The notes below the pieces were generated by a model, which had not been told where the DNA came from, made no database searches, and saw only the letters and a program-made list of their open reading frames with translations. Shown here piece by piece: positions 1 to 5,886 of a stretch of 5,886 nucleotides of DNA. The position numbers and the translations under genes are program-made. This stretch comes from CAZKHG01 sp964552655 (GTDB taxonomy: Bacteria; Bacteroidota; Bacteroidia; Bacteroidales; Tenuifilaceae), in NCBI GenBank assembly GCA_964552655.1, contig CAZKHG010000078.1:1-5886 (forward strand), in the 5' to 3' direction. The first letter of the stretch is position 1. Each line of letters begins with the position of its first letter.

Positions 1-1
1 A

Positions 2-34
2 ATCTTGCTAGAAAAACTAAATAAGAAAAAATGA
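2..34 (+). CDS. 3' end of an upstream gene, probably hsdM (partial)
   Basis: Ten codons of an open frame reach the left edge and end at TGA 32-34, so the stop overlaps the hsdS start in an ATGA junction (31-34). The peptide reads ILLEKLNKKK, a Leu/Lys-rich helical tail of the kind that ends many type I methyltransferase subunits. In hsd operons hsdM usually lies directly before hsdS, often with such an overlap, so HsdM is the likely identity. Too little is visible to prove it. A competing frame (1-24, ending TAA) would instead give NLARKTK and a 6-base gap. I prefer the overlapping frame because of the coupling pattern seen at the other junctions here. Confidence 0.4.
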   Translation: MLLEKLNKKK

Positions 35-1287
35 AGGAGTGGGTTGAAACCGAGATGGGTAAAATTCCAATCGAATGGGAATTTGACAAACTTGAAAATC
101 ATTTGGTAATCAAAGGAAGGATTGGATGGAAAGGTTTGAAAATTTCTGAATATACCTCGGAAGGTCCTTTTATTATTGGAGGTCTTCAGATTAAAGACAG
201 AGGAATTGACTGGAGTGAATGTGCACATATATCTGTTGACAGGTATGAAGAGTCACCAGAAATTATGTTGAAAGACGAGGACATTTTGATGACAAAGGAT
301 GGTACAATTGGTAAACTTGGATTTGTTAATAATTTAAAATCCAAAGCAACTGTAGCTTCTCATATTCATGTTATTAGAAAGAAAAACGAAAAAATTGATT
401 CAAAATTTCTTTACTATTTTTTCAAATCACCAGTTTTTAATCAAGTAGTTGAGAGTAAGATTACTGGCTCAGTTATTCCTGCTCTTACGCAATTTGATAT
501 AAACAATACATATTTCCCTATTCCTCCAAAGAAAGAACAACAAAGTATTTCAAGTATACTTAGTAGTCTCGATGATAAAATCGACCTGCTCCACCGCCAA
601 AACGCCACCCTTGAAAAAATGGCTGAAACGCTTTTTAGGCAGTGGTTTGTGGAGGAGGCAAGTGAAGATTGGGAAGAAACCTGTTTTGAAAAACATACAA
701 TTGTTTTCAGAGGAATTAGTTACTCTGGAAATGGATTAACAATTAAAGGACAAGGAACTCCAATGCATAATCTTAATTCAATTTATGAAGGAGGTGGATA
801 TAAACTTGAAGGGATTAAATACTATAATGGTGATTATAAAGAACGACATACAATTAACACAGGAGAAATTATTGTTTCTGCAACTGAGCAAGGTCATAAT
901 TTTAAGTTAATAGGTTGTCCTGCAATAATACCAACATTCTATGGGTCATTTGGCTTATTCTCCCAGGATATATTTAAGATAAAACCTAAAGGAGATAGTT
1001 ACTTAACAAATGAGTTTTTCTATTATCTAATTATGTCATCAAAAGTTAGAGAGCAAATTATTGGGGCGTCTAACGGATCTAGCATAAACCATTTATCTAT
1101 TGATGGACTTAAAAAACCAACCTTTAAAATTCCCACAAAGGAATTGGTTTTGAAATTTACTTCAATAGTTAAGAATTATTGGATGAAAAAGGATACAAAT
1201 TATAAACAAATACAAACTCTTACCTCTCTCAGAGATACTTTACTGCCGAAGCTGATGAGCGGGGAGGTGCGGGTAAAAACTGATTAA
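31..1287 (+). CDS. hsdS: Type I restriction-modification specificity subunit HsdS
   Basis: HsdS is the DNA-recognition subunit. It binds a bipartite target and docks two HsdM (methylation) and two HsdR (cleavage) subunits in the cytoplasm. The 418-residue length is normal for a full two-domain HsdS. The N-terminus (WVETEMGKIPIEWE, residues 4-17) is the usual lead-in to the first target-recognition domain (about 10-165), which carries the hallmark DILMTKDGTIGKLGFV near 84-99. A conserved helical spacer follows (about 168-207: EQQSISSILSSLDDKIDLL, then LEKMAETLFRQWF). The second recognition domain covers about 213-368, with GEIIVSATEQG at 278-288. The C-terminal helix ends with LTSLRDTLLPKLMSGEVRV (397-415). 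The first ATG is preferred over Met9 because family members begin just before this Trp-containing segment. No Shine-Dalgarno is evident, so translation may be coupled to the upstream gene. The recognition sequence cannot be read from the protein. Base composition is mosaic: conserved parts are GC-richer than the recognition domains. Confidence 0.96.
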   Translation: MKEWVETEMGKIPIEWEFDKLENHLVIKGRIGWKGLKISEYTSEGPFIIGGLQIKDRGIDWSECAHISVDRYEESPEIMLKDEDILMTKDGTIGKLGFVNNLKSKATVASHIHVIRKKNEKIDSKFLYYFFKSPVFNQVVESKITGSVIPALTQFDINNTYFPIPPKKEQQSISSILSSLDDKIDLLHRQNATLEKMAETLFRQWFVEEASEDWEETCFEKHTIVFRGISYSGNGLTIKGQGTPMHNLNSIYEGGGYKLEGIKYYNGDYKERHTINTGEIIVSATEQGHNFKLIGCPAIIPTFYGSFGLFSQDIFKIKPKGDSYLTNEFFYYLIMSSKVREQIIGASNGSSINHLSIDGLKKPTFKIPTKELVLKFTSIVKNYWMKKDTNYKQIQTLTSLRDTLLPKLMSGEVRVKTD

Positions 1288-1321
1288 CGGCATTATCCGC
1301 CTATAAAAGGATATTCCTAAT

Positions 1322-1341
1322 TATCTGGTTAAAACCAGATA
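1322..1341. repeat. Perfect inverted repeat, central operator-like site
   Basis: TATCTGGTT (1322-1330) and AACCAGATA (1333-1341) are exact reverse complements around a 2-bp AA centre. Such a short centre makes a protein-binding palindrome more likely than an RNA hairpin, and no T-tract follows. The left arm recurs at 1350-1358 as part of the longer identical word ATTATCTGGTT (1320-1330 and 1348-1358). Confidence 0.75.
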
Positions 1342-1343
1342 TT

Positions 1344-1375
1344 CTTGATTATCTGGTTTAGAAAGGATATCTTTG
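1344..1375 (+). promoter_or_regulatory. Predicted Bacteroidota-type promoter for satD-DUF3307-hsdR
   Basis: TTG at 1345-1347 (CTTG from 1344), a 20-bp spacer (1348-1367) and TATCTTTG at 1368-1375 match the known Bacteroidota sigma factor consensus, TTTG at -33 and TAnnTTTG at -7. Transcription would start near 1380, leaving an AT-rich leader of only about a dozen bases before the ATG at 1393. The third operator-like site (1350-1369) overlaps the spacer and the -7 box, and the perfect palindrome (1322-1341) sits just upstream of the -33 box. The match is by eye only. Confidence 0.6.
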
Positions 1376-1392
1376 AGAAAAAGTAAAAAACA

Positions 1393-2010
1393 ATGACAAG
1401 CATTATCACAGGCGATATTGTGAGCTCACGAAAGGTAAAGGATTCTAAGGAGTGGATGAGCCCCTTAAAAACCTTATTTAGCACAATTGGTAAGGAGCCA
1501 AAGGTGTGGCAGATTTTCAGAGGCGATAGCTTTCAGCTCGAAATTAAGAACCCTGAGAACGCGCTAAAGTTTGCTTTGCAGATAAAAGCCACAATTAAGT
1601 GTGTTCATGGGTTGGATGTGAGGCTGGCGATAGGAATTGGTGATAAAACGTTTGATGCTCCAAAAATTACGGAATCAAATGGGGAAGCATTCATCAATTC
1701 GGGCGAACTTTTTGAAAAAATGAAAAAAAGAAATCTGGCTGTAAAATCACCCTGGGGTGAATTTGATAAGCAGATTAACCTTTACCTTGAACTTGCCTTG
1801 CTGGTAATGGATAAGTGGACCCAAAACTCTGCCGAAATTGTTAATCTGTCTTTAAAAATGCCTGACTCAACACAAAGCGAACTTGGTAAAGAGTTAAATA
1901 TTACACAGGGTAGGGTAAGTGATAGGCAGCGACGATCAGGATTTGAGGAGATAATGAAATTAGAACAAAGGTATAGAGAGCTTGTAATTGAAAAATTGGG
2001 GGAAATATGA
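1393..2010 (+). CDS. SatD-family protein: cyclase/GGDEF-like domain plus C-terminal helix-turn-helix
   Basis: This 205-residue soluble protein looks like the SatD family, named after satD of the Streptococcus mutans sat operon; its biochemical role is unknown to me. The N-terminal domain follows the order of a class III nucleotidyl cyclase or GGDEF fold: IITGDIVSSR (4-13, Asp8), FRGDSFQLEI (42-51, Asp45), a helix (about 54-70), VRLAIGIGD (76-84) and NGEAFINSGELFEKM (96-110). Family members, as I recall them, have GDEFQ and an AR pair at the last two motifs; here they are GDSFQ and SG, so canonical cyclase activity is doubtful. The C-terminal part (about 158-186, QSELGKELNITQGRVSDRQR) resembles a DNA-binding helix-turn-helix. 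The start is fixed by an in-frame TAA at 1384-1386 with no other ATG between. The gene has its own promoter and operator region and overlaps the DUF3307 gene by 4 bp. It could be a regulator, a nucleotide sensor or a signal synthase. Confidence 0.8.
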   Translation: MTSIITGDIVSSRKVKDSKEWMSPLKTLFSTIGKEPKVWQIFRGDSFQLEIKNPENALKFALQIKATIKCVHGLDVRLAIGIGDKTFDAPKITESNGEAFINSGELFEKMKKRNLAVKSPWGEFDKQINLYLELALLVMDKWTQNSAEIVNLSLKMPDSTQSELGKELNITQGRVSDRQRRSGFEEIMKLEQRYRELVIEKLGEI

Positions 2011-2720
2011 TACTGTTTCTTAAAATAATTTTAGCCCATCTTATAGGCGACTTTATTTTTCAACCCGATAGCTGGGTGATGGATAAAAACAAACGAAAAA
2101 TTAAATCATCCAGATTATATCTTCATGTAGGTGTTCATGCTATACTCTTAGCACTTTTACTTGAATTTGACACTCAATACTGGGTAGGATACTTAGCAAT
2201 TATAGGTTCACATTTTATAATTGATATTATCAAGGCCAACATGCATAGCAAAAAATATAGCAGGGAATTATTCTTTATTGACCAGATACTGCACGTTCTT
2301 ATCATTGCGGTTGTAGCGTACATTTATCAACCAATTGAAATAAATAATGCTAACCTACTATCCCAAAACAATCTGCTATTAGCTGCTTCATTAATTATGG
2401 TTACATACGTTTCGGCTGTTGTTATTAAGGTAGCTATATCAAAATGGAGCCCGGACACAGTGGATGAAAATGCCGAATCGCTCGCAAGGGCTGGTCGTTT
2501 TATTGGGATTTTGGAGCGATTATTCGTTTTCGCCTTTGTGGTAACAAACCATTGGGAAGCAATTGGGTTCCTATTAGCTGCAAAATCAGTATTTCGATTT
2601 GGCGATTTAAAGGAATCGAAAGATAGAAAGTTAACCGAATATATTCTTATAGGCACATTGTTGAGTTTTGGGTTGGCAATACTTGTTGGAGTGCTTTACC
2701 TAAAATTTGTTCAACCTTAA
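2007..2720 (+). CDS. DUF3307-family polytopic membrane protein
   Basis: This 237-residue, strongly hydrophobic protein has about seven or eight predicted membrane segments (around 2-20, 38-54, 58-76, 89-108, 121-143, 164-180, 182-197 and 210-233), so it should sit in the cytoplasmic membrane. It matches the DUF3307 pattern: AHLIGDFIFQPD (10-21), His40 and His44, SHFIIDIIK (68-76), IDQILH (91-96), GRFIGILER (163-171) and a C-terminal AKSVFRFGDL...TEYILIGTLLS block (192-220). The many conserved His, Asp and Glu residues inside or beside membrane helices could bind a metal or form a catalytic site; this is inference, as no function is established for the family to my knowledge. The start overlaps the satD stop (ATGA) and follows a purine-rich GGGGGAA at 1998-2004, the most Shine-Dalgarno-like stretch in the window. 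Its stop overlaps the hsdR ATG by one base. SatD and DUF3307 genes are commonly paired, which supports a joint role. Confidence 0.83.
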   Translation: MILFLKIILAHLIGDFIFQPDSWVMDKNKRKIKSSRLYLHVGVHAILLALLLEFDTQYWVGYLAIIGSHFIIDIIKANMHSKKYSRELFFIDQILHVLIIAVVAYIYQPIEINNANLLSQNNLLLAASLIMVTYVSAVVIKVAISKWSPDTVDENAESLARAGRFIGILERLFVFAFVVTNHWEAIGFLLAAKSVFRFGDLKESKDRKLTEYILIGTLLSFGLAILVGVLYLKFVQP

Positions 2721-5700
2721 TGAAAAACCTCACTGAATCGTTCATAGAACAGCTGGCCATTGAACGTCTTGAATCATTGGGTTACAAGTATGTTTACGCC
2801 CCAGACATTGCCTGTGATGGTGATTTCCCGGAACGTACCAGCTACGAGGAGGTTCTGCTTGTTGAACGGTTAAGGATTGCCATAAAAAGAATTAATCCGT
2901 TAATACCAATCGATGCCCAGGAATTTGCAATTAAAGAGATCCAGAGAATCCAGTCACCCGATTTGTTGACAAACAATGAATCCTTTCACCGTTATTTAAC
3001 CGAAGGTGTACCTGTTGAACATCGAATAGATGGGGATGATCGAGGGGACAGGATTTGGCTTATCGATTTTTCTGATGTCACCAATAATGAATTCCTGGTT
3101 GTTAACCAGTTCACCGTTATTGAAAATAACCACAACAGAAGACCTGATGTGGTATTATTTGTCAATGGGATTCCTTTGGTGGTAATTGAGCTAAAAAATG
3201 CAGTGGATGAGAATGCCACCATAGGTACTGCATACAATCAGTTGCAAACCTACAAGGAGCAAATCCCATCTCTCTTTACTTTTAATGGATTTATGGTTAT
3301 TTCAGATGGATTGGAGGCAAAGGCAGGTACAATCTCATCTGGAATAAGCCGTTTCATGGCTTGGAAAACTGCTGATGGTAAGGTGGAGGCATCAAACCTG
3401 GTTAGCCAGCTGGAAACCCTAATAAAAGGAATGTTTGAGAAAAAGACGCTACTAGATTTAATCAGGCATTTTATTGTATTTGAGAAAACAAAAAAAGAGG
3501 ATCCCGTAACAGCAATCGTTACAGTGACCACGGTTAAAAAGATGGCAGCTTACCATCAGTACTATGCGGTTAACCGGGCAGTAGAATCTACTTTAAGAGC
3601 AACAGGTTTGGCGAAAACTGATTCTTTTTCAGAGTCGCCTGAGAGTTATGGGTTACCAGACGTAAAAAATCAACCAGTTGGGGATAGAAAAGGTGGTGTT
3701 GTCTGGCATACTCAGGGAAGCGGGAAATCCCTTTCTATGGTTTTTTATGCCGGGAAGATTGTACTTGCCTTGAATAACCCAACCATCGTGGTAATCACAG
3801 ATCGGAACGATCTGGATGATCAGCTGTTCGATACCTTTGCAGCTTCAAAGCAGCTACTTAGGCAAGACCCGGTTCAGGCAGAAGATAAAAACCACCTGAA
3901 GGATTTGCTAAAGGTGGCATCTGGTGGAGTAGTTTTTACAACTATCCAAAAGTTTCAACCCGATGATGGCAATATTTATGAGCGTCTTTCTGATAGAAGT
4001 AATATAGTTGTAATTGCTGATGAGGCCCACAGAACACAATACGGATTCAAAGCTAAAACCATTGATGCAAAGGACGCAGATAAAAATGTCGTTGGGAAAA
4101 AGATAGTTTATGGTTTTGCCAAATATATGCGTGATGCATTGCCTAATGCTACTTATTTAGGATTTACCGGAACACCAATCGAGAGTACAGATGTTAATAC
4201 CCCTGCAGTATTTGGCAATTATATTGATATCTACGATATAGCTAAGGCGGTTGATGATGGTGCAACTGTTCGGATTTATTATGAGAGCAGGCTGGCCAAG
4301 GTGAACCTAAGTGAGGAGGGTAAGAAATTAATTGATGAGTTGGATGAGGAGTTAGACCAGGAAGATTTAACCACTACCCAAAAAGCAAAAGCCAAATGGA
4401 CGCAGCTTGAAGCTTTGATAGGAAGCAAGGATCGGATAAAAAGAATCGCGCAGGATATTGTCACCCATTTTGAGCAACGTCAAAAAGTATTTGATGGGAA
4501 GGGAATGATTGTTACTATGAGTCGAAGGATTGCCGTTGAACTCTACGATGAAATTATCAAACTCAAACCTAGCTGGCATTCGAATGACTTGAATAAAGGG
4601 GTGATCAAGGTTGTAATGACATCCGCTTCCTCTGATGGACCAAAAATCTCAAAACACCATACCACAAAGGAGCAGCGTCGTACTTTATCAGATCGGATGA
4701 AGGACAACGACGATGAAATGAAACTTGTAATCGTTCGTGATATGTGGCTTACTGGTTTTGATGCACCCTGCTTGCATACTATGTATATTGATAAGCCAAT
4801 GAAGGGTCATAACCTTATGCAGGCTATTGCCAGGGTGAATAGGGTATATCTGGATAAACCCGGTGGATTAATTGTGGATTATTTAGGTATTGCTGCTGAT
4901 TTAAAGAAGGCACTCTCCTTCTATTCTGACGCTGGTGGTAAGGGTGATCCAACTTTACTTCAGGAGCAAGCAGTTGAACTAATGCTCGAGAAACTTGAGG
5001 TAGTCTCACAAATGTTTGATGGATTTGCCTATGAAGAATATTTTGAGGCAAGCACATCGAGAAAACTCTCACTAATTCTGGAAGCAGAGGAACATATCTT
5101 GGGTATTGATGATGGAAAGAAACGGTTTATTAATGAGGTAACAGCATTATCAAAATCCTTTGCCATTGCGGTACCCCATGAACAAGCCATGGACATAAAG
5201 GATGAGGTATCATTCTTTCAGGCAGTAAAAGCCAGACTCTCTAAGTTTGATAGTACTGGAATGGGCAGAACTGATGAGCAGATTGAAACAACTATTCGGC
5301 AGGTGATTGATAAAGCGCTAATTACAGAGAAAGTAATTGATGTATTTGATGCAGCAGGAATAAAGAAACCTGATATCTCAATACTTTCAGAGGAGTTTTT
5401 GTTGGAATTGAAGGGGATGGAGCATAAAAATATTGCACTAGAGATTCTTAAAAAGTTATTAAATGACGAGCTAAAAACCAGATCAAAAACTAACTTAGTT
5501 CAGAGTAGGACATTAATGGAGATGTTGGAGGACTCGATTAAAAAGTACCATAGTAAAATTTTAACTGCTGCAGAAGTAATAGAAGAGCTGATCAATCTTG
5601 GTAAGGAGATTAGAGAAAAGGATAAAGAGCCAGCGCAAATGGGACTAACCCAATTTGAATATGCATTTTATACTGCTGTTGCTGATAACGAAAGTGCCAG

Positions 5701-5886
5701 GGAACTTATGCAGAAAGATAAGCTCCGTGAATTAGCAGTAGTATTAACCGAAAGGGTTCGTCAAAATGCCTCTATCGATTGGACTATCAAAGAGAGTGTA
5801 AGAGCCAAACTAAAAGTAATAGTAAAACGCACATTACGCCAATATGGCTATCCACCTGATATGCAGAAATTAGCCACCGAAACAGT
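2720..5886 (+). CDS. hsdR: Type I restriction endonuclease subunit HsdR (3' end missing)
   Basis: HsdR is the ATP-dependent translocase and nuclease of the type I complex. The frame is open for 1,055 codons to the window edge. It ends in RQYGYPPDMQKLATETV, a stretch normally found close to the C-terminus, so probably only 10-25 codons are missing. The N-terminal nuclease domain (about 8-200) shows Asp143, Glu157-x-Lys159 (IELKN) and QLQTY (174-178), a complete PD-(D/E)xK site. The SF2 motor has Walker A GSGKS (333-337, Lys336), DEAH (434-437), FTGTP (482-486), GMIVTMSR (595-602), TGFDAP (678-683) and QAIARVNR (701-708). The rest (about 780-1055) is the helical C-terminal part that contacts the methyltransferase. 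All key residues are present and I found no frameshift, so it looks functional. The start is the ATG of the TAATG junction with the DUF3307 stop; no Shine-Dalgarno precedes it, which suggests translation by reinitiation. Confidence 0.97.
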   Translation, partial: MKNLTESFIEQLAIERLESLGYKYVYAPDIACDGDFPERTSYEEVLLVERLRIAIKRINPLIPIDAQEFAIKEIQRIQSPDLLTNNESFHRYLTEGVPVEHRIDGDDRGDRIWLIDFSDVTNNEFLVVNQFTVIENNHNRRPDVVLFVNGIPLVVIELKNAVDENATIGTAYNQLQTYKEQIPSLFTFNGFMVISDGLEAKAGTISSGISRFMAWKTADGKVEASNLVSQLETLIKGMFEKKTLLDLIRHFIVFEKTKKEDPVTAIVTVTTVKKMAAYHQYYAVNRAVESTLRATGLAKTDSFSESPESYGLPDVKNQPVGDRKGGVVWHTQGSGKSLSMVFYAGKIVLALNNPTIVVITDRNDLDDQLFDTFAASKQLLRQDPVQAEDKNHLKDLLKVASGGVVFTTIQKFQPDDGNIYERLSDRSNIVVIADEAHRTQYGFKAKTIDAKDADKNVVGKKIVYGFAKYMRDALPNATYLGFTGTPIESTDVNTPAVFGNYIDIYDIAKAVDDGATVRIYYESRLAKVNLSEEGKKLIDELDEELDQEDLTTTQKAKAKWTQLEALIGSKDRIKRIAQDIVTHFEQRQKVFDGKGMIVTMSRRIAVELYDEIIKLKPSWHSNDLNKGVIKVVMTSASSDGPKISKHHTTKEQRRTLSDRMKDNDDEMKLVIVRDMWLTGFDAPCLHTMYIDKPMKGHNLMQAIARVNRVYLDKPGGLIVDYLGIAADLKKALSFYSDAGGKGDPTLLQEQAVELMLEKLEVVSQMFDGFAYEEYFEASTSRKLSLILEAEEHILGIDDGKKRFINEVTALSKSFAIAVPHEQAMDIKDEVSFFQAVKARLSKFDSTGMGRTDEQIETTIRQVIDKALITEKVIDVFDAAGIKKPDISILSEEFLLELKGMEHKNIALEILKKLLNDELKTRSKTNLVQSRTLMEMLEDSIKKYHSKILTAAEVIEELINLGKEIREKDKEPAQMGLTQFEYAFYTAVADNESARELMQKDKLRELAVVLTERVRQNASIDWTIKESVRAKLKVIVKRTLRQYGYPPDMQKLATET

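Larger units (their letters stand above)
1288..1392 (+). promoter_or_regulatory. Regulatory intergenic region with three 28-bp-phased operator-like sites
   Basis: This is the only sizeable non-coding gap in the window. It holds three 20-bp sites whose starts are exactly 28 bp apart (1294, 1322, 1350): TATCCGCCTATAAAAGGATA, TATCTGGTTAAAACCAGATA and TATCTGGTTTAGAAAGGATA. All begin TATC and end GATA. The middle site is a perfect 9-bp inverted repeat with a 2-bp centre; the outer two are imperfect. Gaps between sites are 8 bp. The last site lies in the spacer of the predicted satD promoter and enters its -7 box. This is the layout expected for cooperative binding of a dimeric regulator. No intrinsic terminator with a T-tract follows hsdS. 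Confidence 0.7.

Noticed and set aside
1288..1341. Possible intrinsic terminator after hsdS
   Set aside because: The only strong inverted repeat has a 2-bp centre and is followed by ATTCTTG rather than a T-tract. The CGG-CCG pairing at 1288-1299 is too short.
1310..1365. 28-bp repeat units considered as a small CRISPR array
   Set aside because: The units are contiguous and imperfect with no unique spacers between them, and no cas genes are present. They fit phased protein-binding sites instead.
2327..2656. Minus-strand open frame of about 109 codons opposite the DUF3307 gene
   Set aside because: It lies wholly within a well-supported plus-strand gene, has no recognisable domain, and its composition is what the antisense of a hydrophobic protein gives.
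1393..2720. Calling the SatD-DUF3307 pair a Pycsar system
   Set aside because: The general layout (cyclase-like protein plus membrane protein) is similar, but the presumed catalytic Asn/Arg positions are not kept and the membrane protein belongs to a different family. I keep it only as a hypothesis.
2992..5072. Several short minus-strand open frames (about 60-95 codons) opposite hsdR
   Set aside because: The plus-strand HsdR frame is continuous and carries every expected catalytic motif through this stretch, and the minus-strand peptides show no family features.
2720..5886. Possible truncation or frameshift of hsdR
   Set aside because: The frame is open throughout and ends in a motif typical of the extreme C-terminus, so the missing stop is only the window edge.

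Overview
The window holds most of a type I restriction-modification locus, all on the + strand, with a two-gene module set between the specificity and restriction genes. The order is: tail of an upstream gene (probably hsdM), hsdS, a 105-bp regulatory gap, a SatD-family gene, a DUF3307-family membrane protein gene, and hsdR, which runs off the right edge a few codons before its expected end.

The DNA is AT-rich (roughly 60% A+T by eye). Starts mostly lack Shine-Dalgarno sequences, and the only promoter I can recognise has the Bacteroidota form (TTG, 20-bp spacer, TAnnTTTG). Together with the SatD-DUF3307 pairing, this suggests a member of the Bacteroidota. That is inference, not proof.

The genes are tightly packed. 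The upstream ORF and hsdS probably share an ATGA overlap, satD and the DUF3307 gene share ATGA, and the DUF3307 gene and hsdR share TAATG. The only real gap is before satD. It contains three 20-bp, partly palindromic sites in exact 28-bp register; the middle one is a perfect inverted repeat and the last one overlaps the promoter. The natural reading is two transcriptional blocks: (hsdM)-hsdS from upstream, and satD-DUF3307-hsdR from its own regulated promoter. The restriction subunit would then be controlled separately from the methyltransferase parts.

HsdS (two target-recognition domains) would direct HsdM for methylation and HsdR (PD-(D/E)xK nuclease plus SF2 translocase) for cleavage. The SatD-like protein joins a domain resembling a class III cyclase or GGDEF domain to a C-terminal helix-turn-helix. 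The DUF3307 protein is a polytopic membrane protein with conserved His/Asp residues. Whether the pair controls hsdR expression, senses a signal, or is a separate defence module carried by the hsd operon cannot be settled from sequence. It is the most interesting point in the window.
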